Origin: Microbacterium sp. AK031
GTDB taxonomy: Bacteria > Actinomycetota > Actinomycetes > Actinomycetales > Microbacteriaceae
DNA: 64,000 bases
Reading direction: 5' to 3'
Assembly (NCBI RefSeq): GCF_024807145.1
Contig: NZ_JANUCA010000001.1
Location: 372,001-436,000 of the forward strand
Shown: positions 48,420-56,560 of the stretch, one piece after another
How positions within the stretch are numbered: position 1 is the stretch's first letter
Layout of the letters: each line of letters opens with the position of its first letter
Translations under genes and position numbers: made by a program
Notes under the pieces: generated by a model
Databases searched by the model: none
What the model was told of the DNA's origin: nothing
The model's input: the letters and a program-made list of their open reading frames with translations, nothing else

Positions 48420-49538
48420 ATGCTTCTGAGTCTGTCGAATGCCCCTCGTGACTATGCCTGGGGGTCCACCTCGCTCCTCGCCGATCTGGAGGGACGGGAA
48501 TCCACCGGCGCGCCCGAAGCCGAGGTGTGGTTCGGTGACCACCCCGGTGACCCCGCCGAGGTGGCTGACGGATCGACGCTCGACGTCGTGACCGGCGGCA
48601 CGCTTCCTTACCTGCTCAAGCTGCTCGCCGCCGGCTCTCCGCTCTCGATCCAGGTGCACCCGACCATCGCGCAGGCGCGAGACGGCTGGAGCAGGGAGCA
48701 GTCGCTCGACGCGGACGACCCGGCCCGCAACTACCGCGATGCGAACCACAAGCCTGAGCTCATCGTCGCCCTCAGCGACCGTTTCGAAGCGCTCGGCGGG
48801 CTGCGACCCGTCGCCGACACCCTCCGCCTGCTTGCCTCGCTGGGCGAGTCGTCCGGCGTGCGTGCCCTCCGTGAGCATCTTGAGGGCGGCAGCGACGAGG
48901 ACGTGCTGAGGGATGCTGTGGGGTGGCTGCTTTCCGGCGATGCACAGGCCGAGGTCGACGAGATCATCGCCGCGCTCGCCGGGGCGTCGTCGGAGGAGTT
49001 CGCCGCAGAGCTCTCGGCAGTGCGAGCGATAGCCGACCGCTACCCAGGTGACCCCGGCGTCGTCGTAGCGCTGCTGATGAACTACATCGTGCTCGGCCGC
49101 GGCGAGGCGATCTTCTTGCGTGCAGGTCTCCTGCACGCCTATGTCTCCGGTCTGGGCGTGGAGATCATGGCAGCCAGCGACAACGTGCTTCGTGGAGGGC
49201 TGACGCCCAAGCACATCGATGTGCCTGAACTGCTCTCGGTGCTCGATACAGCGCCCGCCGCCGTGCCGGTGCTGGCGCCGTCTTCCGAGGCAGTGACCGA
49301 GTATCCGGTCGACGTTCCCGACTTCGCGCTGCGACGCGTCGTGCTCGACGGCGCGCCGATGTCGCTGGATGTGTCCGGTCCGGCGATGGTGCTCGCCACC
49401 GGGGGAGAGATCGCCGTCAAGGGCGCGGATGGCGCGGCCTTGGCCGTGCCGGTCGGATCAGCGGTCTTCGCGACCGACGAGACTTCCCTGCAGCTGAACG
49501 GTACGGGCGAGGCGTTCATCGCACAGTCAGGCATCTGA
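48420..49538 (+). CDS. manA: Mannose-6-phosphate isomerase, class I
   Basis: A 372-residue zinc cupin enzyme interconverting mannose-6-phosphate and fructose-6-phosphate, the entry to GDP-mannose and mannosylated lipids. PRDYAWGSTSLLADL opens the protein; PEAEVWFGDHPGDP, LSIQVHPTIAQA (zinc His) and NHKPELIVALSDRFEAL (Glu/His ligands) follow; LLHAYVSGLGVEIMAASDNVLRGG, in parts, is the C-terminal active-site box with GLTPKH. All zinc ligands appear present. A TAGGCT box 6 nt before the ATG gives a leaderless transcript. Confidence 0.96.
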   Translation: MLLSLSNAPRDYAWGSTSLLADLEGRESTGAPEAEVWFGDHPGDPAEVADGSTLDVVTGGTLPYLLKLLAAGSPLSIQVHPTIAQARDGWSREQSLDADDPARNYRDANHKPELIVALSDRFEALGGLRPVADTLRLLASLGESSGVRALREHLEGGSDEDVLRDAVGWLLSGDAQAEVDEIIAALAGASSEEFAAELSAVRAIADRYPGDPGVVVALLMNYIVLGRGEAIFLRAGLLHAYVSGLGVEIMAASDNVLRGGLTPKHIDVPELLSVLDTAPAAVPVLAPSSEAVTEYPVDVPDFALRRVVLDGAPMSLDVSGPAMVLATGGEIAVKGADGAALAVPVGSAVFATDETSLQLNGTGEAFIAQSGI

Positions 49539-49540
49539 CA

Positions 49541-49566
49541 TTTGCTCGAATAAAAGTTCGAGCAAA
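49541..49566. promoter_or_regulatory. SOS-box-like palindrome (LexA site candidate) before the DUF222/HNH gene
   Basis: TTTGCTCGAA, a 6-nt centre and TTCGAGCAAA form a perfect 10-bp palindrome. Its core (49546-49561) reads TCGAATAAAAGTTCGA, one base from the actinobacterial LexA consensus TCGAAC-N4-GTTCGA. It lies just upstream of a -35/-10 pair. No T-run follows the right arm, so a terminator for manA is less likely. Confidence 0.6.
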
Positions 49567-49569
49567 CTC

Positions 49570-49599
49570 TGGACAAGTATCGTTTATATGTACTACTCT
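49570..49599 (+). promoter_or_regulatory. Promoter of the DUF222/HNH gene
   Basis: TGGACA (49570-49575), an 18-nt spacer and TACTCT (49594-49599) form a recognisable -35/-10 pair. The -10 box ends 6 nt before the chosen ATG. Confidence 0.5.
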
Positions 49600-49605
49600 G
49601 GAGTC

Positions 49606-50961
49606 ATGTCAACGTTGACTACCTCGACCCCGCCGGACACGGCGTCAGGACGCATGGCCGCGTGGCTGGAGATCCAGGCAGAGAAGGCGCGAATTCACGC
49701 ACGCGAGGCCGCGCTCCTTCACGATGCCTTCGCCGAAGCGTTGGACGAACGCGAGAAGCGCACGGGTGCCGAAGACATGCGCGACATCCCCGTGCGCTCA
49801 CTCGTGGCGGAGTTCAGTGCAGCGGGGAGGATCTCTTCTCGCACGATGGAATCGGCGATGTGGAACGGGTACGCGCTGGTGGCGAAGTTCCCCGTGACGT
49901 TCCAGGCACTGGAGAGCGCGCAGATCAGTCCCACCCACGCGCGCATCATCACCGACGCCGGGGCTCAGATCTCGGATCAGACGGATCGGTTCGCGTACGA
50001 GATCGCCGCGGTGGACTATGCATCAGGAGAGAGCCCGAACCGGGTCAGGTCTGTGGCGCGGATGCTGGCGGCCAAGCACGGAGGTGTCACTGCTGCTGAG
50101 AGAAGGAAGAAGGGGCACGACGCGCGCCGTGTCTGGGTGGACGACTTCGATGACGGTCAGGCAGAGCTGCACATCATGACTTCCTCGGTGCTCGCGCATG
50201 CCGCGCTGGACCGCGCGAGCAGGCTCGCGCGTCTCGCGAGGGATCCGAACTCCTCCGAGATCCGCGCCTGCCTGGGTGATGCGGAGAAGGAACCGATCAC
50301 GTGGGAAGACGTGTCGCTGATCCCAGAAGACCTCGTCCACGATGCAGAAGATGGGGTAAGTGCGCCCCATGACGACCCGCGCACGATGGATCAGGCGCGA
50401 GCCGACGTCATGATGGATCTGCTGCTCGCAGCATCTGCCGAGACGGTGGCCGCCGCAGGTGCCGAAGCGATACGGGGTCACATCCAGGTGACGATTCCCG
50501 CAGCGGCACTGGCGGGTGCTTCCGATGCTCCCGCCGATCTGCCAGGCTGCGGTCCGGTTGATGCCGACCTCATCCGAGAGATCGCGAGCGTCGCGCCGGG
50601 CTGGGATCGCCTGTACCTCGACGGATGCTCCGGCATCGTGATGGCGACGGACCGCTACCGACCCACCGCCGAGATGCGCCGATATCTCAGAGCACGAGAC
50701 GGCCGCTGCCGCTTTCCGGGCTGCGCCGGTTCGGTGCGGCGATGCGATCTCGATCACACTCGCGAGCACAGCAGAGGCGGGCCGACGTCGTGCGGAAACC
50801 TCAGTCACCTGTGCCGGCGACATCATTCGCTGAAGCATCCGGACGTCGATGCGAAGTATCGATGGGCGGCCCGACAGCTTTCCGGCGGACGGATCGAGTG
50901 GACCAGTCCGCACGGCGACGTCTTCATCGATCACCCGCAGACCCACGTGCAGTTCTCCTGA
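49606..50961 (+). CDS. DUF222 / HNH endonuclease (13E12-repeat type)
   Basis: A 451-residue protein with an N-terminal DUF222 region (about residues 20-330, mostly helical, with SPTHARIITDAG and RRKKGHDARRVWVDD) and a C-terminal HNH nuclease. DGRCRFPGCAGSVRRCDLDHTREH, read in parts, then GNLSHLCRRHHSLKH, gives the zinc-binding and His-Asn-His residues (about 365-415). These genes are multicopy in actinobacteria and related to the mycobacterial 13E12 family, some members of which are in the LexA regulon. Start ATG (STLTTSTPP) is preferred to one six codons upstream because of the -10 box. It separates manA from whiB2. Confidence 0.92.
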   Translation: MSTLTTSTPPDTASGRMAAWLEIQAEKARIHAREAALLHDAFAEALDEREKRTGAEDMRDIPVRSLVAEFSAAGRISSRTMESAMWNGYALVAKFPVTFQALESAQISPTHARIITDAGAQISDQTDRFAYEIAAVDYASGESPNRVRSVARMLAAKHGGVTAAERRKKGHDARRVWVDDFDDGQAELHIMTSSVLAHAALDRASRLARLARDPNSSEIRACLGDAEKEPITWEDVSLIPEDLVHDAEDGVSAPHDDPRTMDQARADVMMDLLLAASAETVAAAGAEAIRGHIQVTIPAAALAGASDAPADLPGCGPVDADLIREIASVAPGWDRLYLDGCSGIVMATDRYRPTAEMRRYLRARDGRCRFPGCAGSVRRCDLDHTREHSRGGPTSCGNLSHLCRRHHSLKHPDVDAKYRWAARQLSGGRIEWTSPHGDVFIDHPQTHVQFS

Positions 50962-50972
50962 CATCCCCTCCT

Positions 50973-51011
50973 TGGCAACCTGCAGTTCACGCTGGCAACC
51001 CTGCGGTTCAC
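50973..51011. repeat. Imperfect tandem direct repeat after the HNH gene
   Basis: TGGCAACCTGCAGTTCAC (50973-50990) is followed after 2 nt by TGGCAACCCTGCGGTTCAC (50993-51011), giving a 20-nt period. The rest of the gap to whiB2 (50962-51201) holds only a small palindrome TCAATC-GCC-GATTGA (51090-51104) and the whiB2 promoter. Confidence 0.5.
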
Positions 51012-51122
51012 TCGACGATTCGACACGCCCGGATGGCCGCAGCGCTGAGTCCCGCCTGACACGACACGCCGTAGACACGCCGTGAACCTTCAATCGCCGA
51101 TTGAGGCTTTAGTATCTGCGAC

Positions 51123-51151
51123 TTGACCGCAGCGAATGACACGGGTGTAAT
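51123..51151 (+). promoter_or_regulatory. whiB2 promoter
   Basis: TTGACC (51123-51128), a 17-nt spacer and TGTAAT (51146-51151) make a near-consensus housekeeping promoter. It would give a leader of about 44 nt ending in AAGGAG, so unlike most genes here whiB2 has a leader. Confidence 0.6.
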
Positions 51152-51201
51152 TAGTTCAGCAAGGCCCGGTGGGGGGCATTCTGAAGGGCAAGGAGAGCGA
51201 C

Positions 51202-51519
51202 ATGACGGGTTACCGTTCCGACGTTCCCGAGAACTGGTTTGTTGATCCGGTCAATCTCGGGGTCCCCGGGGTCAGGCGAGTCGAGCCTGATGACGATGGC
51301 ACCCTCGCTTGGCAGACGGATGCTCTCTGCTCCCAGACCGACCCTGAAGCATTCTTCCCCGAAAAGGGCGGTTCGACCCGTGATGCGAAGCGGATCTGCT
51401 CGTCGTGCGACGTGCGGGGCGAATGCCTCGAGTATGCACTGAACAACGACGAGCGCTTCGGCATCTGGGGCGGTCTGAGCGAGCGCGAACGCCGCAAGCT
51501 CAAGCGACACGTCGGCTGA
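51202..51519 (+). CDS. whiB2: WhiB-family iron-sulfur transcriptional regulator (WhiB2/WhmD type)
   Basis: A 105-residue Wbl protein with the four [4Fe-4S] ligands Cys43, Cys66, Cys69 and Cys75. DPEAFFPEKGGSTR after the first cysteine and ERFGIWGGLSERERRKLKR at the C-terminus (beta-turn and basic DNA-contact region) match WhiB2/WhmD, which controls septation and cell division genes in actinobacteria, normally by binding the housekeeping sigma factor. AAGGAG stands 8 nt before the ATG; an in-frame extension upstream is rejected. Neighbours manA, DUF5719, zincin-like and DUF3499 genes mirror the mycobacterial whiB2 surroundings. Confidence 0.95.
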   Translation: MTGYRSDVPENWFVDPVNLGVPGVRRVEPDDDGTLAWQTDALCSQTDPEAFFPEKGGSTRDAKRICSSCDVRGECLEYALNNDERFGIWGGLSERERRKLKRHVG

Positions 51520-51593
51520 TCCTGCATAGCTTGGCAGGCTCGCCGGGCGCGATGACGATCGTCGGCGAACTCAGCGCATAGGCTGACCAGGCC

Positions 51594-54500
51594 ATGCCTA
51601 CCCCAGTTCATGCCATCATCGTTGCGCGCCCCGGCTCTTCCGCGCGTGCGCAGCTGCTGCGAACGCTTGACGCCCTGACTCTTCAGACCCGACGCGCCGA
51701 TGCGATCACCCTCGTCGTGTGTGGCGACGGCTCTGACGTGCGCGCCAGCGACGTCGTCGCAGGCCTTGTCGAGGGCATCATTCAAGCCCGCGGCGGAACC
51801 TCGTACGCGGACGCCGTGGAGCTTGCCCTCCCGAGGGTCGCCGACGGTGCCGCGATGTGGCTGCTCGCCCAGGACACCGCGCCGCATCCGCAGGCGCTCG
51901 CGCAGCTCGCCGGTGCACTGGAGCGCTCGCCATCCGCGGCCCTTGCGGCCCCGAAGCTCGTGAATGCTGACAACGAGCGCGAGCTAGTCTCTCTCGGGGT
52001 GACCATGACCACGCTCGGCCGCTCGGTCGAGCTGGCGGCAGGCGAGCTCGATCAGGGTCAGCACGACAGGAACGACGACGCTCTCGGCGCCGACATCCGC
52101 GGCATCCTGGTCCGCAGCGAAATGCGGGATCGACTGCGGCCAGACCCCGCGCTCGCCGGCGCCGATGAAGGACTCGACCTCGGAGTGCGCGCGCGTCTCG
52201 CCGGTGCGCGTGTGGTGCTCGCCCCGAGCGCACGCGTGTCCGTGAGCCCGGACGGCGCGGCAGCACTCCCGCGAAACGCATCTCAGCGTGCCTACGCCAC
52301 ACGACTCGCACAGCTGCACCGGCGCCTCTCCTACGCGCCGGCAGCCGCGGTGCCGCTGCACTGGCTCTCGCTGCTGCCGCTCGCGCTGTGGCGCACAATC
52401 GTGCATCTGATCGGCAAACGTCCGGCATCCGTGTTCCCTGAATGGGGAGCGGCGGTCATGGCGATGGTGCGTGTCGGCGCCGTGGCGCGGTCGCGGCAGA
52501 GCATCCGGTCCTCTCGCACGGCGAACTGGTCCAGCATCGCGCCGCTGCGCATCACGCGCGCGCAGCTTCATCGGCGCCTCGACGACGGCCACGGCAGCGA
52601 AGGCGGCGCCCTCAGCGCCCTGAACTTCTTCTCGGGCGGCGGCGCCTGGGCGGTGCTCGGCGCTCTCGTCGTCGGCGTCGCGTCCTTCTTCACGCTTCTG
52701 GCGTGGCCGGCGCTCGGCGGTGGAGCGCTGCTTCCGTTGCGCAACACCGTCGCGGCGCTCTGGGAGGATGCCGCGTGGGGACAGCGCGGCATCGGTGTGG
52801 GGATCATCGGTCCCGCAGACCCGTTCTCCGGCGTGGTGGCAGTGCTCGGCACGCTGTGGGCGGGTGCGCCGTCGTTCGCCGTGGTGCTGCTCTGGCTGCT
52901 CGCATTGCCTCTCGCCGTGCTCGGCGGATGGTTCGCAGCCACCCGCATCACCGATCGTGGCGGGCTGCGCATCTTCGGTGGCGTCGCATGGGCGCTGGCG
53001 CCGACCTTTCTCACGGCCCTGGTGGAAGGGCGCCCGGCCGCTGTGCTCTTGCATCTGCTGCTGCCCTGGCTCTTCCACGCCGCTGTCGTCGCACACCGTT
53101 CGTGGGGCGCCGCCGGTGCAGCATCCATCCTTCTCGCCGCCGTGCTGGCCTGTGCGCCGGCTCTCGCCCCTGGCCTCGGACTGCTCTGGGCCGTCGCGCT
53201 CGTGATCGTGCTCATCCGCGGGTGGTTCCACGGCGCGGTTCGGTTGCTCTGGCTGCTCGCGCCGACCGCGGTGCTCTTCGCGCCACTCGTGATCTGGCAT
53301 GTGCGAGGCGGCAACCTCTGGGCGATCTTCGCCGACCCGGGGCTGGTATGGGCGGGCCCTCAGGTCGCCGCGGACAGCGCTGGTCGGATGCTGTTGGCGA
53401 CAGGCTTCCCCACCGCGGATCTCGCAGGGTGGACCGACGTGATCGCCCCTGCGATCGCGGTGTGGGCACCGCTGCTCATCGCGCCGCTCGTGTTGCTGGC
53501 TCTCGCCGCGGCGGTCGCGCCACGGTGGGGCGCGGGCATCACGCTGCTCGTCGTCGCCATGACGGGCCTTGCGACGGCATTCCTCTGCGTCGGGGTGACC
53601 GTGAGCTTCTCTCAGGGAGTGCCGGTGGAGATCTGGCCGGGCTCAGGTCTGAGTCTCGCCTGGGTCGGCGTCGTCGGGGCGGCGCTCGTCACGCTCGATA
53701 CCGCTGTGACGCTTCCACGGCTGCGTGTGGCCGCCGTGACCGTCGCCGGGCTCGCACTCGCCGTATGCGCCGTACCGGCGCTCACAGCACTGCACACCGA
53801 CCGCACCGTCCTCACGGACGGTCCGGAGAGCACCCTCCCCGCGTTCGTGGCAGCCGAGGCGAAGGGCGATCGCGAGATCGCGACGCTCGTCCTCACCCCG
53901 CAGAACGACGGCGGCCTGGCCGCAGAAGTCGTATGGGGTGCGAGCGAAACCCTCGGAGCGCAGACGAGCATGCTCAGCACCGCGACCGAGCCGCAGGGAA
54001 CCGACATCAGCGCGCTCTCGGTGGATCTGCTTTCGACGCGCACCTTCGACGCACCCGGCGAACTCGCCGCCCACGGCATCCATTTCGTGCTGCTCGACCA
54101 GATCGACGCTGAGGAGACCGATGCGGCGCGGGCGTTCCGTGTGGCTGCGGTCACCGCGCTCGACCAGCGCGCAGGATTCGTGAAGGTCGGAGAGACCGAC
54201 AAGGGCGTTCTGTGGCGCCTCGAAGCCACGCCCTCCGAGCGGGCCTCGCTCAGCAACGTTCAAGAGGGCACAGCCACAGCGGTCACCGCGCTGCAGCTGA
54301 TCGTGCTGCTCGCCGCGCTCCTGCTGGCCATTCCCACTCGTGCATCGCGACGGGCCGCGCGCGCGCAGTCACGGATCGTCGGACGCTCGCCCGAGGAGCC
54401 GATGGTCTTCCCCAGACGTGCGGACGATCGGCTGGATGACGAGCCTCACGATGAGCAGCAGTTCGGTGAAGAGGCCGAAGCGATCGACGGCGAGCACGCT

Positions 54501-54674
54501 GACGCTGACGAGAACGGTCACGCTGACGAGAACCGTGACGCTGATGAGAACGGTGACGCGGACGAGGGCGATGGAGCGACGGCGCAGCAGTCGGATGCCG
54601 CGGAGGAATTCTCCGCGGATATGCCGGATGACTCAGATCGTGAACTGACGACCGACTCCGAGGAGAAGCGATGA
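51594..54674 (+). CDS. Giant glycosyltransferase family 2 / polytopic membrane protein
   Basis: A 1026-residue protein. The GT2-like N-terminal domain (about 1-220) is degenerate: VHAIIVARPGSSARAQLLRTLDAL starts it, and ADEGLDLGVRARLAGARVV occupies the usual ED motif position. About 12 membrane helices span 255-730, then an extracytoplasmic domain (about 740-900), a last helix (TALQLIVLLAALLLAIPT) and an acidic cytoplasmic tail with four hexapeptide repeats. It resembles large actinobacterial proteins next to whiB2 that are thought to act in wall arabinogalactan-like or lipid-linked glycan synthesis; substrate unknown. A TAGGCT box lies 9 nt before the ATG. Its stop overlaps the DUF5719 start. 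Confidence 0.85.
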   Translation: MPTPVHAIIVARPGSSARAQLLRTLDALTLQTRRADAITLVVCGDGSDVRASDVVAGLVEGIIQARGGTSYADAVELALPRVADGAAMWLLAQDTAPHPQALAQLAGALERSPSAALAAPKLVNADNERELVSLGVTMTTLGRSVELAAGELDQGQHDRNDDALGADIRGILVRSEMRDRLRPDPALAGADEGLDLGVRARLAGARVVLAPSARVSVSPDGAAALPRNASQRAYATRLAQLHRRLSYAPAAAVPLHWLSLLPLALWRTIVHLIGKRPASVFPEWGAAVMAMVRVGAVARSRQSIRSSRTANWSSIAPLRITRAQLHRRLDDGHGSEGGALSALNFFSGGGAWAVLGALVVGVASFFTLLAWPALGGGALLPLRNTVAALWEDAAWGQRGIGVGIIGPADPFSGVVAVLGTLWAGAPSFAVVLLWLLALPLAVLGGWFAATRITDRGGLRIFGGVAWALAPTFLTALVEGRPAAVLLHLLLPWLFHAAVVAHRSWGAAGAASILLAAVLACAPALAPGLGLLWAVALVIVLIRGWFHGAVRLLWLLAPTAVLFAPLVIWHVRGGNLWAIFADPGLVWAGPQVAADSAGRMLLATGFPTADLAGWTDVIAPAIAVWAPLLIAPLVLLALAAAVAPRWGAGITLLVVAMTGLATAFLCVGVTVSFSQGVPVEIWPGSGLSLAWVGVVGAALVTLDTAVTLPRLRVAAVTVAGLALAVCAVPALTALHTDRTVLTDGPESTLPAFVAAEAKGDREIATLVLTPQNDGGLAAEVVWGASETLGAQTSMLSTATEPQGTDISALSVDLLSTRTFDAPGELAAHGIHFVLLDQIDAEETDAARAFRVAAVTALDQRAGFVKVGETDKGVLWRLEATPSERASLSNVQEGTATAVTALQLIVLLAALLLAIPTRASRRAARAQSRIVGRSPEEPMVFPRRADDRLDDEPHDEQQFGEEAEAIDGEHADADENGHADENRDADENGDADEGDGATAQQSDAAEEFSADMPDDSDRELTTDSEEKR
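54501..54572 (+). repeat. Four 18-bp tandem repeats encoding an acidic hexapeptide repeat
   Basis: Units of the form GACGCTGACGAGAACGGT recur at 54501, 54519, 54537 and 54555. They encode DADENG, HADENR, DADENG and DADEGD at the C-terminal tail of the giant GT2 protein. The first three units differ by only one to three bases; the last is more diverged. Confidence 0.85.
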
Positions 54675-56059
54675 CTCAGAATCGAGCGATCCGCGTCGTC
54701 GCGACAGGTGCCCGTCTCCTGGTCGGAGCCGTCGTCGCTGTCGGCTGTGTCCTGGGAGTCACGGCTGCGGTCGCGCTGCCGTGGCCTGGAATCGTGAACG
54801 AACCGGCACAGGTGTCAGTCACGCCCACCACGGGCGACACGACACTCGTGTGCAACGGCGCGTTCCGAGCGATCGGCAGGAACACACAGAACGCCGGCCA
54901 GATGTCATCGGCCGGAGGGGCTGCCCTCACCGCCGAGCGCGGCGAGACAGGTGAGGGGACCGAACTCACTGCATCCGATCTCTTCACCGCCGATTTCGGC
55001 GGTCCTGCCGCCGGCCCGCTGAAGCTCGTCGGCGCGGCCGAGCGAGGGTCCACCGCGACCATCGCCGCCGCCGAATCGGTCTCCCTGGCTGCCGAAGACC
55101 TCTCCGGTCTGGCCGCCAGCGCATGCCGTGAGCCGAGCACCGAGTCGTGGCTCATCGGCGGAACGGTCGAGACCGGCACCAGCGACCTCGTCATCCTGTC
55201 CAATCCCGGTGACGTCACGGCCACCGCGACGATCACGGTGTTCGGGATCGAGCAGTCCTCGACGAAGACCCTCGTGCCTGCGGGTACTCAGCTCGCGGTG
55301 CCGCTGTCGTCCGTCGCGGCGGGAGTTCAGAAGCCCGTCGTGCGTGTGACCGCCGCCGGCGCCCCGCTGCGTGCCGTGCTGCAGTCGTCGCTCATCCGCA
55401 CCCTCGATCCGTCCGGAATCGACGTGCAGGACACGGCGGGTGCTCCGCGCACGGAACTCACCTTCGCTGGTGTTCAGGTTCTCACCAAGAGCGCCGATTC
55501 AGCCGTCACGGTGCTGCGCCTGATGGCGACAGCCCAGGCCACCCAGGCCACGCTCACGATCCGCCCAGAGGACGGGCCGGCGCAGGAGATCTCCGTGCCG
55601 TTGGATGCGACCGTCCCCACAGAAGTGAGTCTGGACGAGCTGGCACCGGGAACGTACACCGTCGATGTCGTGGCCGAGGCGCCCGTCGTCGGGGCGGTGC
55701 GGCAGGTCACCGGCATCGGCGCGGGCGCAGACTTCACGTGGATGACACCGGCTCCCGCGCTCTCAGGGGAAGTCGCGTTCGCCGTCCCGAACGGGCCGGA
55801 CCCGCGCATCCATATCGTCAACCCCGCCGGTACCGAGGCATCCGTCACCCTCACGCCGGTCACCGGCGGCGAAGGCGAGAGCTTCGCCGTGCCGGCGGAG
55901 GGATCCATCGTGGTCGACGTGTCCGAGGACACGACGTATTCGCTGACGACCGACACTCCGCTGCATGCCGCGGTCGCACTGGCGGGCACGAACGCGATGG
56001 CAGGCTGGCCGATCTGGGCCGGTGCCGCCGCGCAGGACGCCATCACGGTCTACCCCTGA
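54671..56059 (+). CDS. DUF5719 family protein
   Basis: A 462-residue exported or anchored protein. One N-terminal hydrophobic helix (LVGAVVAVGCVLGVTAAVAL, about 17-37) is followed by an all-beta extracytoplasmic region rich in Ala, Thr and Val. LVILSNPGDVTATATITVFG, in parts, is a domain resembling alpha-sandoid bacterial adhesive folds, with two similar beta modules. DUF5719 proteins follow large GT2 membrane genes near whiB2 in many actinobacteria, and the two genes overlap by 4 nt here. They probably act on the same envelope glycan, but the role is unknown. Confidence 0.84.
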   Translation: MTQNRAIRVVATGARLLVGAVVAVGCVLGVTAAVALPWPGIVNEPAQVSVTPTTGDTTLVCNGAFRAIGRNTQNAGQMSSAGGAALTAERGETGEGTELTASDLFTADFGGPAAGPLKLVGAAERGSTATIAAAESVSLAAEDLSGLAASACREPSTESWLIGGTVETGTSDLVILSNPGDVTATATITVFGIEQSSTKTLVPAGTQLAVPLSSVAAGVQKPVVRVTAAGAPLRAVLQSSLIRTLDPSGIDVQDTAGAPRTELTFAGVQVLTKSADSAVTVLRLMATAQATQATLTIRPEDGPAQEISVPLDATVPTEVSLDELAPGTYTVDVVAEAPVVGAVRQVTGIGAGADFTWMTPAPALSGEVAFAVPNGPDPRIHIVNPAGTEASVTLTPVTGGEGESFAVPAEGSIVVDVSEDTTYSLTTDTPLHAAVALAGTNAMAGWPIWAGAAAQDAITVYP

Positions 56060-56061
56060 CT

Positions 56062-56493
56062 TCATGCCTGATCGGCGCCGAACTCCCAAGGATCCTTGCC
56101 GACGTACTCGGCGGCAGCGCGGAAGACGGCGCTCTCGACAGCGATTCGACGGTGCATCGCGTCGTCGTGCCCCGGCGGAAGCAGCCGTTCGATCGGGACG
56201 CGGAACAGCACGATGCGGCCGCCTTCGCGATCGATCAGCCAGCGGGGGATGCCGGTCGGGTCAGGGTTCAGCGGCAGCGCGCCGATCTCGAAGCGCACTT
56301 CCTGCAGTTCCGGCCACGTGCCGCGCAGGAACTCCACCGCTGTGCCGATCGTGACATCGAATCGTTCCACCCGCCCTTCCAGCGGCGGCAGAGGCGGACG
56401 CACGACCTCGCTGCGGCCGAGACGTCCGTGGCGCCCGTGCCGTGCGCCACGGCGGGGCGCCTGGGCACTGCGTGCGGACCGATGGCGGGGCAT
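56062..56493 (-). CDS. Zincin-like metallopeptidase family protein, degenerate
   Basis: A 143-residue protein with an Arg/His-rich N-terminus (about 35 residues) and a domain of the actinobacterial family represented by mycobacterial Rv3259. RFDVTIGTAVEFLRGTWPEL, VRFEIGALPLNP and IVLFRVPIERL are the recognisable strands. The family has a zincin-like fold, yet no HExxH zinc motif occurs here; RIAVESAVFRAAAEYVG stands where it should be. The protein is probably non-catalytic. The ATG start is supported by a TAGACT -10 box ending 6 nt upstream. It is divergent from DUF3499 and convergent with DUF5719. Confidence 0.75.
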   Translation of the reverse strand: MPRHRSARSAQAPRRGARHGRHGRLGRSEVVRPPLPPLEGRVERFDVTIGTAVEFLRGTWPELQEVRFEIGALPLNPDPTGIPRWLIDREGGRIVLFRVPIERLLPPGHDDAMHRRIAVESAVFRAAAEYVGKDPWEFGADQA

Positions 56494-56499
56494 GGTCAA

Positions 56500-56553
56500 A
56501 GTCTATGGTGTTCCGCGCGGCGACCGACCCTGGCCCGCCGGGCGTTCTACGCT
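56500..56553. promoter_or_regulatory. Divergent leaderless promoters (zincin-like / DUF3499)
   Basis: On the minus strand TAGACT (56505-56500) ends 6 nt before the zincin-like ATG. On the plus strand TACGCT (56548-56553) ends 7 nt before the DUF3499 ATG. Confidence 0.5.
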
Positions 56554-56560
56554 GGCCGAG

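Noticed and set aside
45830..48429. Long plus-strand open frames opposite the two Wzy-like genes
   Set aside because: They consist of His/Arg/Asp/Gln-rich low-complexity sequence, antisense to clear membrane proteins. No ribosome-binding site or domain.
49541..49566. Palindrome after manA as a rho-independent terminator
   Set aside because: No T-run follows on the plus strand and the core matches an SOS box near a promoter, so a protein site is favoured; a dual role is not excluded.
49606..50961. DUF222/HNH gene as a mobile element (intron or homing endonuclease)
   Set aside because: There is no interrupted host gene, no intron structure and no flanking repeats beyond an unrelated short direct repeat; the family is normally a free-standing multicopy gene.
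51984..53314. Minus-strand open frames opposite the giant GT2 gene
   Set aside because: Composition is shadow-like and the plus strand encodes membrane helices with a conserved start.
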